Below, in pieces: positions 27,247-35,698 of a stretch of 64,000 nucleotides of DNA; the stretch's first letter is position 1, and every line of letters starts with the position of its first letter. A program made the translations under genes and the position numbers. This stretch comes from JABDIY01 sp963803875 (GTDB taxonomy: Bacteria; Actinomycetota; Acidimicrobiia; Acidimicrobiales; SZUA-35). Location: NCBI GenBank assembly GCA_963803875.1, contig CAWDOA010000009.1, forward strand, positions 248,001-312,000, given 5' to 3'. A model generated the notes under the pieces. The model saw only the letters and a list, made by a program, of their open reading frames with translations, had not been told where the DNA came from and ran no database searches.

Positions 27247-28542
27247 CTACACGCGTTTCCAGGTTGCGATCAGAGCATCCCTCGAAAACGTTGCGTCCAA
27301 GGCGCCGGCGGTTTCACGAGCTGAGTGCATCGCCAGCTGAGGGGCGCCGATATCGATGGTACGCACACCCAGCTGGGCCGAGGTCGCCGGGCCGATCGTC
27401 GATCCGCACGGTAGGTCGTTGCGGTGAATGTAGGTCTGCACCGGAACGTTGTCATCTGAACACGCTGCCCTGAACGGTGCTTCGCTAACGGCGTCTGACG
27501 CGTAACGCTGGTTGGCGTTGCGTTTGACCACAACGCCTGCGTTCATGACGATCTGATGATTCGGCTCATGCTTGTCGGGATAGTTGGGGTGGGTAGCGTG
27601 CGCGCCGTCGGCAGATACGACATAGCTGCGTGTGAGAGCTTCCAGAAAGGTTGTGCGGTCCATGCCGAGCGCAGTTCCGATGCGCTCCAGAAGTGAGGCC
27701 AGAGCAGTGCCCGCTGCTCCGGTGGCTGATCCCGAACCAACCTCCTCATGGTCGAACAGTGCGAGAACGGCGACCGACCCATCGGCGAGGGCGGACTGTT
27801 CTGAAGACGCCACTTTCAACAGCGCCTGTGTGCCGGCGAAACAGCTCAGTTGGTTGTCGATTCTGGCCGAAGCGATGAGATCGTTGTTCAAGCCCACCAG
27901 GGCCGGTGATTGGGTATCGAATGCCATCACGTCCCATGCCAGAACATCTTCTCGTCCGCAGCCCACCTGTTGTGCGGCATAGTCGGCGAACCGCAGGTCG
28001 TGATCTTCAATGGCCCACAGGGGGTTGAGATGTACTTGCGGATCGAGTTTCAGTCCCGTTTCCCGGATATCGCGATCGAGGTGGATCGCAAGCTGAGGGA
28101 TCCTGATAACCGGACGATCGTCGAGGAAAAGGCGAGTACGACCCTCGGACAGCGAAACCCTCCCCGCCAGACCCAGATCCCGATCGAGCCAACTATTCAG
28201 CAGCACTCCGCCGTAGACCTCCACCCCGAGCTGAGCCCACGAAGCGCTCTGTTGATTTGCGTTGGCCCGGATCCGCAGATTGGGTGAGTCCGTGTGGGCC
28301 CCCACGACGATGAAACGATCTGGGTTACCGCCCGCGGTTGCCCACGCAACGAGTGAGCCTCCGTCAATTCGGTAGAACTGCCCCTCACCTTTTGGCAAGG
28401 ATGCAGTTCTATCGACACCGGTGAAGCCACCTGACTCCAGTTGAGCAGCCACGGTTTGAACACAGTGATACGGCGTCGGACTGGCTGCGATCGAGCTCAG
28501 CAGGTGATGCACGTACCGGTCATCGGGTTCGCCTGATTCCAT
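27247..28542 (-). CDS. apeB: M18 family aminopeptidase
   Basis: 431 residues, the usual M18 length. Metal-binding and catalytic segments are VVGAHTDSPNLRI (His-Thr-Asp), FDHEEVGSGSATGA (Glu pair and Asp) and the C-terminal MHSARET. The family removes N-terminal acidic or neutral residues and forms large self-compartmentalised dodecamers. It is transcribed in the same direction as, and upstream of, gltB. The symbol reflects family naming only; substrate preference is not predictable. Confidence 0.92.
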   Translation of the reverse strand: MESGEPDDRYVHHLLSSIAASPTPYHCVQTVAAQLESGGFTGVDRTASLPKGEGQFYRIDGGSLVAWATAGGNPDRFIVVGAHTDSPNLRIRANANQQSASWAQLGVEVYGGVLLNSWLDRDLGLAGRVSLSEGRTRLFLDDRPVIRIPQLAIHLDRDIRETGLKLDPQVHLNPLWAIEDHDLRFADYAAQQVGCGREDVLAWDVMAFDTQSPALVGLNNDLIASARIDNQLSCFAGTQALLKVASSEQSALADGSVAVLALFDHEEVGSGSATGAAGTALASLLERIGTALGMDRTTFLEALTRSYVVSADGAHATHPNYPDKHEPNHQIVMNAGVVVKRNANQRYASDAVSEAPFRAACSDDNVPVQTYIHRNDLPCGSTIGPATSAQLGVRTIDIGAPQLAMHSARETAGALDATFSRDALIATWKRV

Positions 28543-28574
28543 GGGACAAGCGTATGGGGTGGCAACCCGCCTGA

Positions 28575-29144
28575 TCAGGTTCGACCAGGCAGAGGCAGAG
28601 ACTGGATTGCATCATGAGCGGCTCGAAAGAAACGTCGCGGATGACCTCTGTTGGTCAGTCGGACCTCGATGGCAGTGAACATCGAATTGAACCGAACTGC
28701 TCGCACACTGACTTCAACCATCGCCGAGCGCAGCGCAAACGCACCCGCTAGCTCTCCGTCGACGCGCAACTCTGGCTCATCGAGGTCCTCGAAGACGTTG
28801 AACGTTCCGGCGTCGAGCCGCAGCCCCTGACCGAACGGCTGAGCTCGTAGCGCGGCGAAGACTTCCTCGGGCTGTGCTCTGAACAGGCGGATCGTGCGGG
28901 ACCCTCGGCGCGGTAACCCGTCCGTGCCGGCCCCCCACAACTGGATTCGTTGAGGGTTTGCGGTACGTACCCGAGGTTTCTGCCTGGTGGCGACGTCGGC
29001 TTCCACCCCGGCCAGCGCGTCTGCATAGAGTTGACCAGCGGTGAGAAGTCGTTCGGACTCATCGATGATGATCGGTTCTTCGCATGCTCTCGACAAGTCG
29101 GTTGAGCACCCCAAGGGAGAGGTCTCGATCTCGACAATCCGCAA
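28575..29144 (-). CDS. Hypothetical protein
   Basis: 189 residues with no recognised domain, signal or membrane helix. It is Arg-rich with segments such as RIQLWGAGTDGLPRRGSRTI, LRLDAGTFNVFEDLDEPELR and VEVSVRAVRFNSMFTAIEVR, which suggests an alternating beta structure. It begins within a 300-base region shared with the divergent pyrophosphatase promoter and lies 32 bases upstream of the peptidase gene on the same strand. The coding assignment rests on length, codon pattern and position. Confidence 0.65.
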   Translation of the reverse strand: MRIVEIETSPLGCSTDLSRACEEPIIIDESERLLTAGQLYADALAGVEADVATRQKPRVRTANPQRIQLWGAGTDGLPRRGSRTIRLFRAQPEEVFAALRAQPFGQGLRLDAGTFNVFEDLDEPELRVDGELAGAFALRSAMVEVSVRAVRFNSMFTAIEVRLTNRGHPRRFFRAAHDAIQSLPLPGRT

Positions 29145-29319
29145 CCACCGGCTCGGACTTCACGGGCAGCGGCCGGTAGAAGTCATCCCGGGCCACGATC
29201 GAGTGACGCGAACCCCCAAATTTGCGTCGTCGTTGTGGGGTTTGGCTACTCATTCCGTCACAAGACTGACACGTTTGGGCGCTGTGAGGGTATTCACCTG
29301 TCTGAGCAGGGATTTTCCA

Positions 29320-29348
29320 TGACACCGATGGTCACTTCGGGGGTGTCA
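29320..29348. promoter_or_regulatory. TGACACC/GGTGTCA dyad upstream of the membrane pyrophosphatase
   Basis: TGACACC (29320-29326) and GGTGTCA (29342-29348) form a perfect 7-base inverted repeat separated by 15 bases, about 90 bases before the pyrophosphatase GTG start. It could be an operator or a leader hairpin. The rest of the 29145-29438 interval shows no gene. Confidence 0.4.
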
Positions 29349-29438
29349 CACTTTGGCGGTTTCGCGTGCGACACAGTACCCTCGCTCGGTCGCAGGGTGT
29401 ACGCGCCTGCGCAATCATTCCCCTAGCAGGAGTTATCC

Positions 29439-31563
29439 GTGGAACTCATTCCGTATCTGGCCTTTTTGTCCGCCCTGGCTGCGCTCGGACTGGCTGTCTT
29501 CTATTTCAACGATGTGAAGGCCGCCAGCCCCGGCAATGACCGGATGGTCTTCCTCATGACCGAAATCCAGAAAGGCGCCAAGGCATTCCTCAAGCAGGAG
29601 TACACCTGGGTTGCTGGGTTCGTCGTTGTACTCGCGCTGCTGCTCGCCGTTGCGATCGCTCCCCTGGCGGCGGTCAGCTACGTGATCGGTGCATTGCTCT
29701 CGGGATCAGCGGGTTATGCCGGAATGACGGTCGCCACAATGGCAAACGCTCGAACCACCGAAGCCGCCAAAGATGGGCCGGGCAAGGCGTTGCCAATCGC
29801 ATTCCGAGGTGGCGCGGTGATGGGGTTCTCCGTGGCAGGCTTGGCTCTCGCCGGTTTGATGCTCGTGTACGTCGTCTTCGTGCTGTGGCTCGACGTCGAC
29901 AAGGCGTTCGAGATCGTTACCGCCTACGGACTGGGCGCATCGTCAATCGCCCTGTTCAGCCGTGTCGGCGGTGGCATCTACACCAAGGCCGCTGATGTCG
30001 GCGCCGACCTGGTGGGCAAGGTCGAAGCCGGAATCCCCGAGGACGATCCTCGCAACCCCGCCACGATCGCTGACAATGTTGGCGACAATGTTGGCGACGT
30101 CGCAGGAATGGGTGCCGACCTCTTCGAGTCCTACGCCGGCTCGCTCATCGCACCGATCTCGTTGGTAGCGTTCGCCGCTGCCACGGCAGCTGCGACTCCC
30201 GAAACGGGCGCAGCACTGCCGTTGTTCATGTTCCCGATCGCCGTTGCATTTGCAGGAATGATTTCCTCAATCATCGGGTCATTCTTGGTCAAGGGCGGCA
30301 CCTCGACCGACAGCCGGGCTCTGAGCAGCGCCCTCCACCTCGGCACCAACGTCGCCATGGGCCTCACCATCGTGGCCACCGTAGGACTCGCCTACTGGAT
30401 GTTCAGCGGTGATGAGTTCGGCGGCAATCCGATCGGTCTCGGCATTTCCGTGATCGGTGGCCTGATCGTTGGTTGGGCTCTTGGAAAGACCGCCGAGTAC
30501 TTCACGAGCGATCACTTCAGCCCCGTCAAGAAGATCGCGGCAGCAAGCCGAAACCGGTCCCGCCACCACCATCCTGGGTGGCATCAGCGCTGGAATGGTC
30601 TCGGTGGCCGCCTCCGTCATCCTCATCCTCATCGGCGTAGGTGTCGCTTACTACGGCGGTGAACTGACCTTTGGCGCCGATGGTGACATCGAGCAGCTCC
30701 AAGGCGGTATCTACGGGATCGCCGTTGCGGCGATCGGCATGCTGGCCACTACCGGCATCGTTGTTTCCGTCGACGCGTACGGTCCGATCGCCGACAACGC
30801 CGGTGGCATCGCCGAAATGGCCGAACTCGATCCGAGCGTCCGAGAGGTCACCGACGCTCTGGACTCACTGGGGAACACAACCGCAGCCGTAGCGAAAGGG
30901 TTTGCGGTTGGTTCGGCCGCACTCACCGCACTTGCGCTGTTCAAGAGCTTCGAATTCGCCGTGAACAAGGCCGGCGGCGCCGGAACTCTGGATCTCAACA
31001 TCGGCAGTGTTGATGTGTTCATCGGGCTGTTCATCGGTGCAGCGCTCCCATTCCTTTTTGCTGCGCTGACAATCGACGCGGTTGGTCGTGCTGCCCAGGA
31101 GATGATCGAGGAGGTCCGCCGACAGTTCCGCGAGATCCCCGGGCTGCGTGAAGGCAAGCCCGGTGTCGTCCCCGACAGCGCTCGCTGTGTCGCAATCTCC
31201 ACCAAGGCGTCATTGCGCGAGATGATCGTTCCTGGCTCCCTTGCCATCGTCGCTCCTCTCGTGGTCGGTTTCATCAGCGTGAACGCTCTCGGCGGTCTCC
31301 TGGCCGGAGCGTTGGTGACCGGCTTTGCGCTGGCAATCTTCATGGCCAATGCCGGCGGAGCGTGGGACAACGCCAAGAAGTACATCGAGGCCGGCGCTCA
31401 TGGCGGCAAGGGGTCTGACCCCCACAAGGCTGCCGTCGTCGGCGACACCGTGGGAGATCCGTTCAAGGACACCAGCGGTCCTGCGATGAACATCCTGCTC
31501 AAGGTCATGACGATCGTGAGCCTCGTGTTCGCGGCCGCCTTCGTCGACTCGGGCTTGTTCTAA
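29439..31563 (+). CDS. hppA: Membrane-bound ion-translocating pyrophosphatase, with one frameshift
   Basis: About 707 residues after repair, with around 16 membrane helices. It hydrolyses pyrophosphate and pumps H+ or Na+. Substrate-site motifs are complete: DVGADLVGKVE, DDPRNPATIADNVGDNVGD and GDTVGDPFKDTSGPAMN. GNTTAAVAKGFAVGSAAL has Ala where K+-independent enzymes have Lys, indicating the K+-dependent class. DLFESY carries the gate Glu common to Na+ pumps and some H+ pumps, so the ion is uncertain. The GTG at 29439 follows an AGGAG. The frame breaks at GCAAGCCGAAACC (about 30547); removing one C restores AASETGPATTI. A strong terminator follows. Confidence 0.95.
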
Positions 31564-31585
31564 CTCCACAGCACCTCCAGTTCAC

Positions 31586-31624
31586 GTCTGACCCTCCACC
31601 GGTGGAGGGTCAGACGCCGTTTTG
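31586..31624 (+). terminator. Rho-independent terminator after the pyrophosphatase gene
   Basis: GTCTGACCCTCCACC (31586-31600) is followed directly by its perfect reverse complement (31601-31615), giving a 13-base-pair stem with a 4-base loop, then GCCGTTTTGGGG. It begins 23 bases after the stop. It is the strongest terminator seen in the window. Confidence 0.85.
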
Positions 31625-31643
31625 GGGTGATTAGGATCGAGGA

Positions 31644-32546
31644 ATGGCCCTCACGAAGTTCACAACGACCGATGCCTTCGTTGTAACCGACATTCCCGAC
31701 GTTCCAGCCACAGGCGTCGTTCGTATGGGAAGGAAGATTCTTCAATCGAGCGCCAAGGATCTTGCCCGGTCTGCTACCTACTCCTTTGCTGTCTTTGAGA
31801 TTCAGCGCAGCGGCGCATCGGCCGGTATCAACGCCGAAGGCGAGGCCGAAGCCGATGCTGTCGACGCCTTTGTCAAAGAGGCGCTGACAATCGATGGAGT
31901 CCACCTCACCCCGGGAAAGGGCATCACCGCTGACCAGCTCGAACCTCTGTCCACCGGGCGTATCGAGACCAATTCCCGAGAGCTCACCGTCGAAGGCATC
32001 GTGGCCGCGTCAACGTGGGCCGTCGACGGATCGCTGGCGGGAACGACGGTTGCAGTTGAAGGTCAGGGTTCCAGCCCCATGGCCGATCTCGTTGCCGCAG
32101 CCATGGAACGCGCCGGTGCCGACATCGTGACCCAAGGACCCGAAGCAAAACCGTGGATGATCTGGGGTTCCGAGGTCGACCTTCTGTTGGTGGGGACCAA
32201 GCCGGGAACTCTCAGTCATCAGGGAGCACCGATGGTGAAGGCCAAGACGGTTGTCCCGTGGGGTCCGATCCCGGTCACTACGAAGGCATATCTGATGCTC
32301 GAACGGTCCGGCACCCGGGTTCTTCCCGATTTCGTTTCGGCGGCCGCTGGTCTCGTCGCTCCCTACCTCCAGCTTGCGCCAGATGAGAGTGATCTCGGTC
32401 GCGACGTCTCGACTCAAATGGCTGCGATCTTGAGCGACTGTTCCAACCACGAACAGGGCGTACTGATGGGGGCCTTTGTTCGGGCCGAGAGTTTTCTTGC
32501 CACCTGGACCGACTACACGCCCTTCGGCCGGCCCCTCGCAGCCTGA
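31644..32546 (+). CDS. Degenerate Glu/Leu/Phe/Val-dehydrogenase-like protein
   Basis: 300 residues. The order of segments recalls an ELFV dehydrogenase: MGRKILQSSAKDLARSATYS and FAVFEIQRSGASAGINA occupy the dimerisation/substrate domain, where true enzymes have a GGAKGG with the catalytic Lys. TVEGIVAASTWAVDGSLAGT and TVAVEGQGSSPMADLVAAAM occupy the NAD-binding Rossmann segment. The catalytic Lys is replaced (SGASAG) and the glycine motif is atypical, so normal amino-acid deamination is unlikely. The assignment rests on resemblance of these stretches only. AGGA precedes the ATG. Confidence 0.6.
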   Translation: MALTKFTTTDAFVVTDIPDVPATGVVRMGRKILQSSAKDLARSATYSFAVFEIQRSGASAGINAEGEAEADAVDAFVKEALTIDGVHLTPGKGITADQLEPLSTGRIETNSRELTVEGIVAASTWAVDGSLAGTTVAVEGQGSSPMADLVAAAMERAGADIVTQGPEAKPWMIWGSEVDLLLVGTKPGTLSHQGAPMVKAKTVVPWGPIPVTTKAYLMLERSGTRVLPDFVSAAAGLVAPYLQLAPDESDLGRDVSTQMAAILSDCSNHEQGVLMGAFVRAESFLATWTDYTPFGRPLAA

Positions 32547-32560
32547 CCAGAGCGAGCATT

Positions 32561-32580
32561 GCCCCACCCTCTGCTGGGGC
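32561..32580 (+). terminator. Short GC hairpin between two plus-strand genes
   Basis: GCCCCA (32561-32566) and TGGGGC (32575-32580) form a 6-base stem with an 8-base loop, 15 bases after the stop of the dehydrogenase-like gene. There is no T-tract, so it may be a weak terminator or merely a spacer structure. Confidence 0.35.
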
Positions 32581-32613
32581 TAGGCTGGTCCAGCTGAACA
32601 GGGAGGGCGACTG

Positions 32614-33618
32614 ATGGCAAGGATTTCCAGAAGGCAGGCGGAGCGCGGCAAGCGTTACGTGGAGGATCGGCGGGGATCAACCGGTCGTGGTGGCCAGGGA
32701 ACCTCCTTTGGACGAGGTGGAATGACAACCGGTCGCCGAGTGCCCGCCGGCGGGAAAGCCGTTGGTGGGCTGGGTGCGATCATCATCGCAGTCATTGGCC
32801 TTCTCTTCGGCGTGAACCTCACTGGCGATGGTGGCACGACAACAGTCGACACACCTTCGGCGTCTGGCGGGGGCGCCTTCAACATCGACGGACCTTCATT
32901 TGGTGGCGACGCGTCTCCGAGCACAGGCGACCCCGACGACATCTTGAGCTGTGACGTGGAAGTGGAGGCCTGTCTCCAAGGTCTCATGGCAGATACCCAA
33001 GACGTGTGGTCCGCCCTTTTCGAAAACGCCGGAAGGCAGTACACAGAAACCAAGCTGATTCTCTACTCGGGCGAAACCCGAACCGACGGCTGTGGGATCG
33101 GCCGGGCCGCGGCCGGACCTTTCTATTGTGGCGCACCAGATGATCAGAAGGTCTACATCGACATCGGAGCGATGGAGAACCTGCAGCGCAGCCTCGGTGC
33201 CGCCGGCGACTTCGCCCAGGCGTACATCATCGCTCATGAGGTGGGTCACCACATCCAATCGATCACCGGTATCAGCGATCAGGTGCGTTCGCTTCAGGCC
33301 CAGAACCCCAACGCCAAGAACGACCTCTCGGTGCGCCAAGAGCTGCAGGCCGACTGTTTTGCAGGTGTGTGGGGTTATTACGCCAATCAACGACAGGGTG
33401 ATGCGACGTTGGGTTACGCCCTCGACCCAGGCGATATCGACGAGGGCATCAACGCTGCATCAGCGGTTGGTGACGATTCGATCCAATCACGATCGGGATA
33501 TGTGGATCCGCACACCTTCACCCACGGGACGTCCGCTCAGCGCATCAACTGGTTCAAAGAGGGTTTCACCTCGGGCAACCCCGACCGCTGCGACACGTTC
33601 AGCGTTTCCCAGCCCTGA
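32614..33618 (+). CDS. Neutral zinc metallopeptidase (YpfJ family)
   Basis: 334 residues. A basic N-terminus precedes one membrane anchor (about 50-70, AIIIAVIGLLFGV). The catalytic domain of the Zn_peptidase/YpfJ family follows, with ILSCDVEVE, GPFYCGAPDDQKVYIDIGAM, the zinc motif AHEVGHHIQ and the conserved ELQADCFAGVWG. The topology suggests an extracytoplasmic domain. A GGGAGG ribosome site precedes the ATG. The physiological substrate of this family is unknown. Its end overlaps the convergent psuG by 20 bases. Confidence 0.92.
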   Translation: MARISRRQAERGKRYVEDRRGSTGRGGQGTSFGRGGMTTGRRVPAGGKAVGGLGAIIIAVIGLLFGVNLTGDGGTTTVDTPSASGGGAFNIDGPSFGGDASPSTGDPDDILSCDVEVEACLQGLMADTQDVWSALFENAGRQYTETKLILYSGETRTDGCGIGRAAAGPFYCGAPDDQKVYIDIGAMENLQRSLGAAGDFAQAYIIAHEVGHHIQSITGISDQVRSLQAQNPNAKNDLSVRQELQADCFAGVWGYYANQRQGDATLGYALDPGDIDEGINAASAVGDDSIQSRSGYVDPHTFTHGTSAQRINWFKEGFTSGNPDRCDTFSVSQP

Positions 33619-34504
33619 GCGAAACCGCTATTGCTGCAGCAACCGAGGCATTGGATTCTGCCAGAGCAAGGTTTGTTCGTACGCTTTGACCGCCGGTCGC
33701 CCGGGCGATCTCTGCCAACACCACCGGGGTGATGGCAGCCCCAACCGCTCCGGACAACGAAACGATCTCCAAAGCAGTGGTTACCGCCTCGTCGAGGAGA
33801 TCGGCCGGAATGGCGTCTTTCTCGGGCACTGGATTGACCACCAGCAGTCCAGCCCCACCAAGGCTCCAGTGACTCGCCGCAATGGCAGCAACCTCTTCGA
33901 CCGAGTCCACTCGATGGGGAACCGGTAGACCCGAGGATCGGGCATAGAAAGCCGGAAACTCATCGCAGCCGAACCCGAGCACCGGGACCGACGCTGTCTC
34001 GAGGTACTCCAGTGTTCTCGGCAGATCAAGAAAGACCTTGGCTCCCGATGACACCGTGATCACCGGATGACGCGCCAGCGCGTTCAGGTCGGCGCTCACA
34101 TCCATCGAAGCCTCGACGTTGCGGTGGACTCCACCAAGACCGCCGGTGGCAAAGACCTCTACTCCGGCGCCAGCTGCGACCGCAACCGATGCCGACACCG
34201 TGGTTGCGCCGTAGGGCCATGCCTGCGCCTGGGCTACACCGAGATCGCGTTCGGCTACCTTGCGGGCCGGGCCGCAGATCGTGGCAAATTCGTGCTGCTC
34301 GACCCCGACCACAACCGAACCGTTCAAGACTGCGGTCAGTGCAGGTTCGGCACCTCTCAGGCGAATCGCGTCGATACACCGGTCGAGCGCCTCAGCGTTC
34401 GCCGGTGAGGGCAGGCCCAAGTTGGAGAAGATGGTGGATTCGAGTGCGACAAGAGGCACCTCTTTGGACAAGGCCTCTGTCAGCGACTGGCCAAATCGGA
34501 TCAA
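33599..34504 (-). CDS. psuG: Pseudouridine-5'-phosphate glycosidase
   Basis: 301 residues. It matches PsuG along its length: VALESTIFSNLGLPSPANAE, GATTVSAS, FATGGLGGVHRN, VSSGAKVFLDLPRTLEYLET and the late LLVVNPVPE. The enzyme cleaves pseudouridine 5'-phosphate to uracil and ribose 5-phosphate. No PsuK kinase is adjacent. The start is a TTG (34504) placed directly after the flavodoxin TAG stop (TAGTTG), which implies coupled reinitiation. Confidence 0.94.
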   Translation of the reverse strand: MIRFGQSLTEALSKEVPLVALESTIFSNLGLPSPANAEALDRCIDAIRLRGAEPALTAVLNGSVVVGVEQHEFATICGPARKVAERDLGVAQAQAWPYGATTVSASVAVAAGAGVEVFATGGLGGVHRNVEASMDVSADLNALARHPVITVSSGAKVFLDLPRTLEYLETASVPVLGFGCDEFPAFYARSSGLPVPHRVDSVEEVAAIAASHWSLGGAGLLVVNPVPEKDAIPADLLDEAVTTALEIVSLSGAVGAAITPVVLAEIARATGGQSVRTNLALAESNASVAAAIAVSLRAGKR

Positions 34505-34948
34505 CTACGCCGACGCAAGCTCGGTTTGCAGCGCTGAAGCTCCCATCAACCGATCGACGAACTCGGCGGCTCCGCCGATGATGTCGTTTCGCTTGATGGC
34601 AAACCCACCGATCACGTCGCCACCGCGCCGCTCCACCACACCTTGGAGCTTGTCGAGCACCTTGCCGGCATCGTGGGCATACGTGCAGTAGATCGCAGTC
34701 TTCTTGCCATCGATAACCGGCAGCTTGGCCAGTTTCCAAGGCCTGCCGGGCTTCTGCCCGAAGAAGAACAACCCGTCGACCCATGTGCCGACGATGACGA
34801 GATCGGATTCGCTCAGCCATTGGAGATCAACTCGATCCACGGCGCACGACATCGTTTCGACTCCGCAGTTCCGAAGCTCCGAAGCGATGAGGTTGCCGGC
34901 ATCGCGGGTGTTTCCAGTAAGGGACTCGTAGATCACGATTGCCTTCAT
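34505..34948 (-). CDS. Flavodoxin-like protein
   Basis: 147 residues. The FMN phosphate loop YESLTGNTRDAGN is at 8-20 and a flavin-contact loop VGTWVDGLFFFGQ at about 53-65. It is an electron-transfer flavoprotein, or a related flavodoxin-fold protein, in the cytoplasm. It shares a 23-base divergent gap with the MazG gene and is followed immediately by psuG. A link to the nearby ferredoxin-type oxidoreductases is possible but not shown. Confidence 0.88.
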   Translation of the reverse strand: MKAIVIYESLTGNTRDAGNLIASELRNCGVETMSCAVDRVDLQWLSESDLVIVGTWVDGLFFFGQKPGRPWKLAKLPVIDGKKTAIYCTYAHDAGKVLDKLQGVVERRGGDVIGGFAIKRNDIIGGAAEFVDRLMGASALQTELASA

Positions 34949-34971
34949 AGGGCCAATAGTAGAGTCCCGAA

Positions 34972-35223
34972 ATGAGGATCGACGAGTTTCAATCGCTTAT
35001 GGAGAACCTCTACGGCGAGGCTGATAGGGAGCGTGGGATCTCCGCAACGGTCGCTTGGTTGTGTGAAGAGCTCGGTGAGCTTGCCCAAGCTGTTCGAAAG
35101 GGCACCGCCGATGATCAGCTTCACGAGCTCGGCGATGTGCTCGCTTGGACCGCATCGCTTGCGAATCAACTGGGTCTTTCTCTTACCGAGGCCGCCAACC
35201 GCTACGTCACAGATCCTCCATGA
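34972..35223 (+). CDS. MazG-like nucleotide pyrophosphohydrolase
   Basis: 83 residues, a minimal MazG fold. The metal-binding EELGELAQAVRKG and the downstream ELGDVLAWTASLANQLGL match the EExxE...ExxD pattern. The family hydrolyses NTPs or dNTPs, clearing aberrant nucleotides. Its 5' region is only 23 bases from the flavodoxin start, so the two promoters must overlap the opposite genes. A repeat array begins just after its stop. Confidence 0.88.
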   Translation: MRIDEFQSLMENLYGEADRERGISATVAWLCEELGELAQAVRKGTADDQLHELGDVLAWTASLANQLGLSLTEAANRYVTDPP

Positions 35224-35236
35224 TTTCGATTTCGCT

Positions 35237-35671
35237 CGCCGGCGCTCGTTCCTCGCTCTGGGTCGCTCCAAGCGCTTCGCTATCTGACTCACGCCGTACT
35301 TGCTGCTCCGTCCCTCCGCAGCGCAGCCCAACTCCGCCCGCCGGCGCTCGTTCCTCGCTCTGGGTCGCTCCAAGCGCTTCGCTATCCGGGTATCGCCACC
35401 AAGCTGCTCCGTCCCTCCGCAGCGGAACCAACTCCCTCCGGCAGTCGGCGCGCAGCGCGATACTCGGTTGGAGAAAAGGCACGTCGCGCCGATGAACGGC
35501 GGCCTCTCGCTCGCCTACGGGGCCTCTTCGGTCCATGTTCTCGCTGCGGGCCTGGCGGCCCTCGCTCCATGGGCACGACCCCTTCGGGTCGCTCCGGGAA
35601 GGTGTTCCGCACTGCTCCAAGCGCTTCGCTATCAGATGCCAGCCCTCAGTGCTGCTCCGTCCCTCCGCAGC
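35237..35671 (+). repeat. Composite dispersed repeat array A
   Basis: The 475-base gap between the convergent MazG and TrmH genes holds two conserved elements. R1 is 48 bases, identical at 35237-35284 and 35339-35386, with its last 20 bases at 35614-35633; it includes AGCGCTTCGCT. R2 is 21 bases, GCTGC-N11-GCAGC, identical at 35302-35322, 35403-35423 and 35651-35671. Each R1 is followed by R2 after a 16-17 base spacer that differs every time. Both elements can fold into short hairpins. Apparent reading frames here are artefacts of the repeats. Array B (50954-51274) carries the same pair in reverse. Confidence 0.88.
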
Positions 35672-35698
35672 CCCGCTGATTCAGGACCGATGACCCAC

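Noticed and set aside
35207..35620. Open reading frames on both strands through the 35.2-35.7 kb gap
   Set aside because: They consist of translated R1/R2 repeats with low-complexity Arg/Ser/Ala content, and the same DNA gives long frames in several phases because it is stop-poor.
35237..35671. CRISPR array
   Set aside because: There are repeats with variable spacers, but the two flanking elements differ from each other, spacers are only 15-18 bases, units are irregularly spaced, and no cas gene is present.
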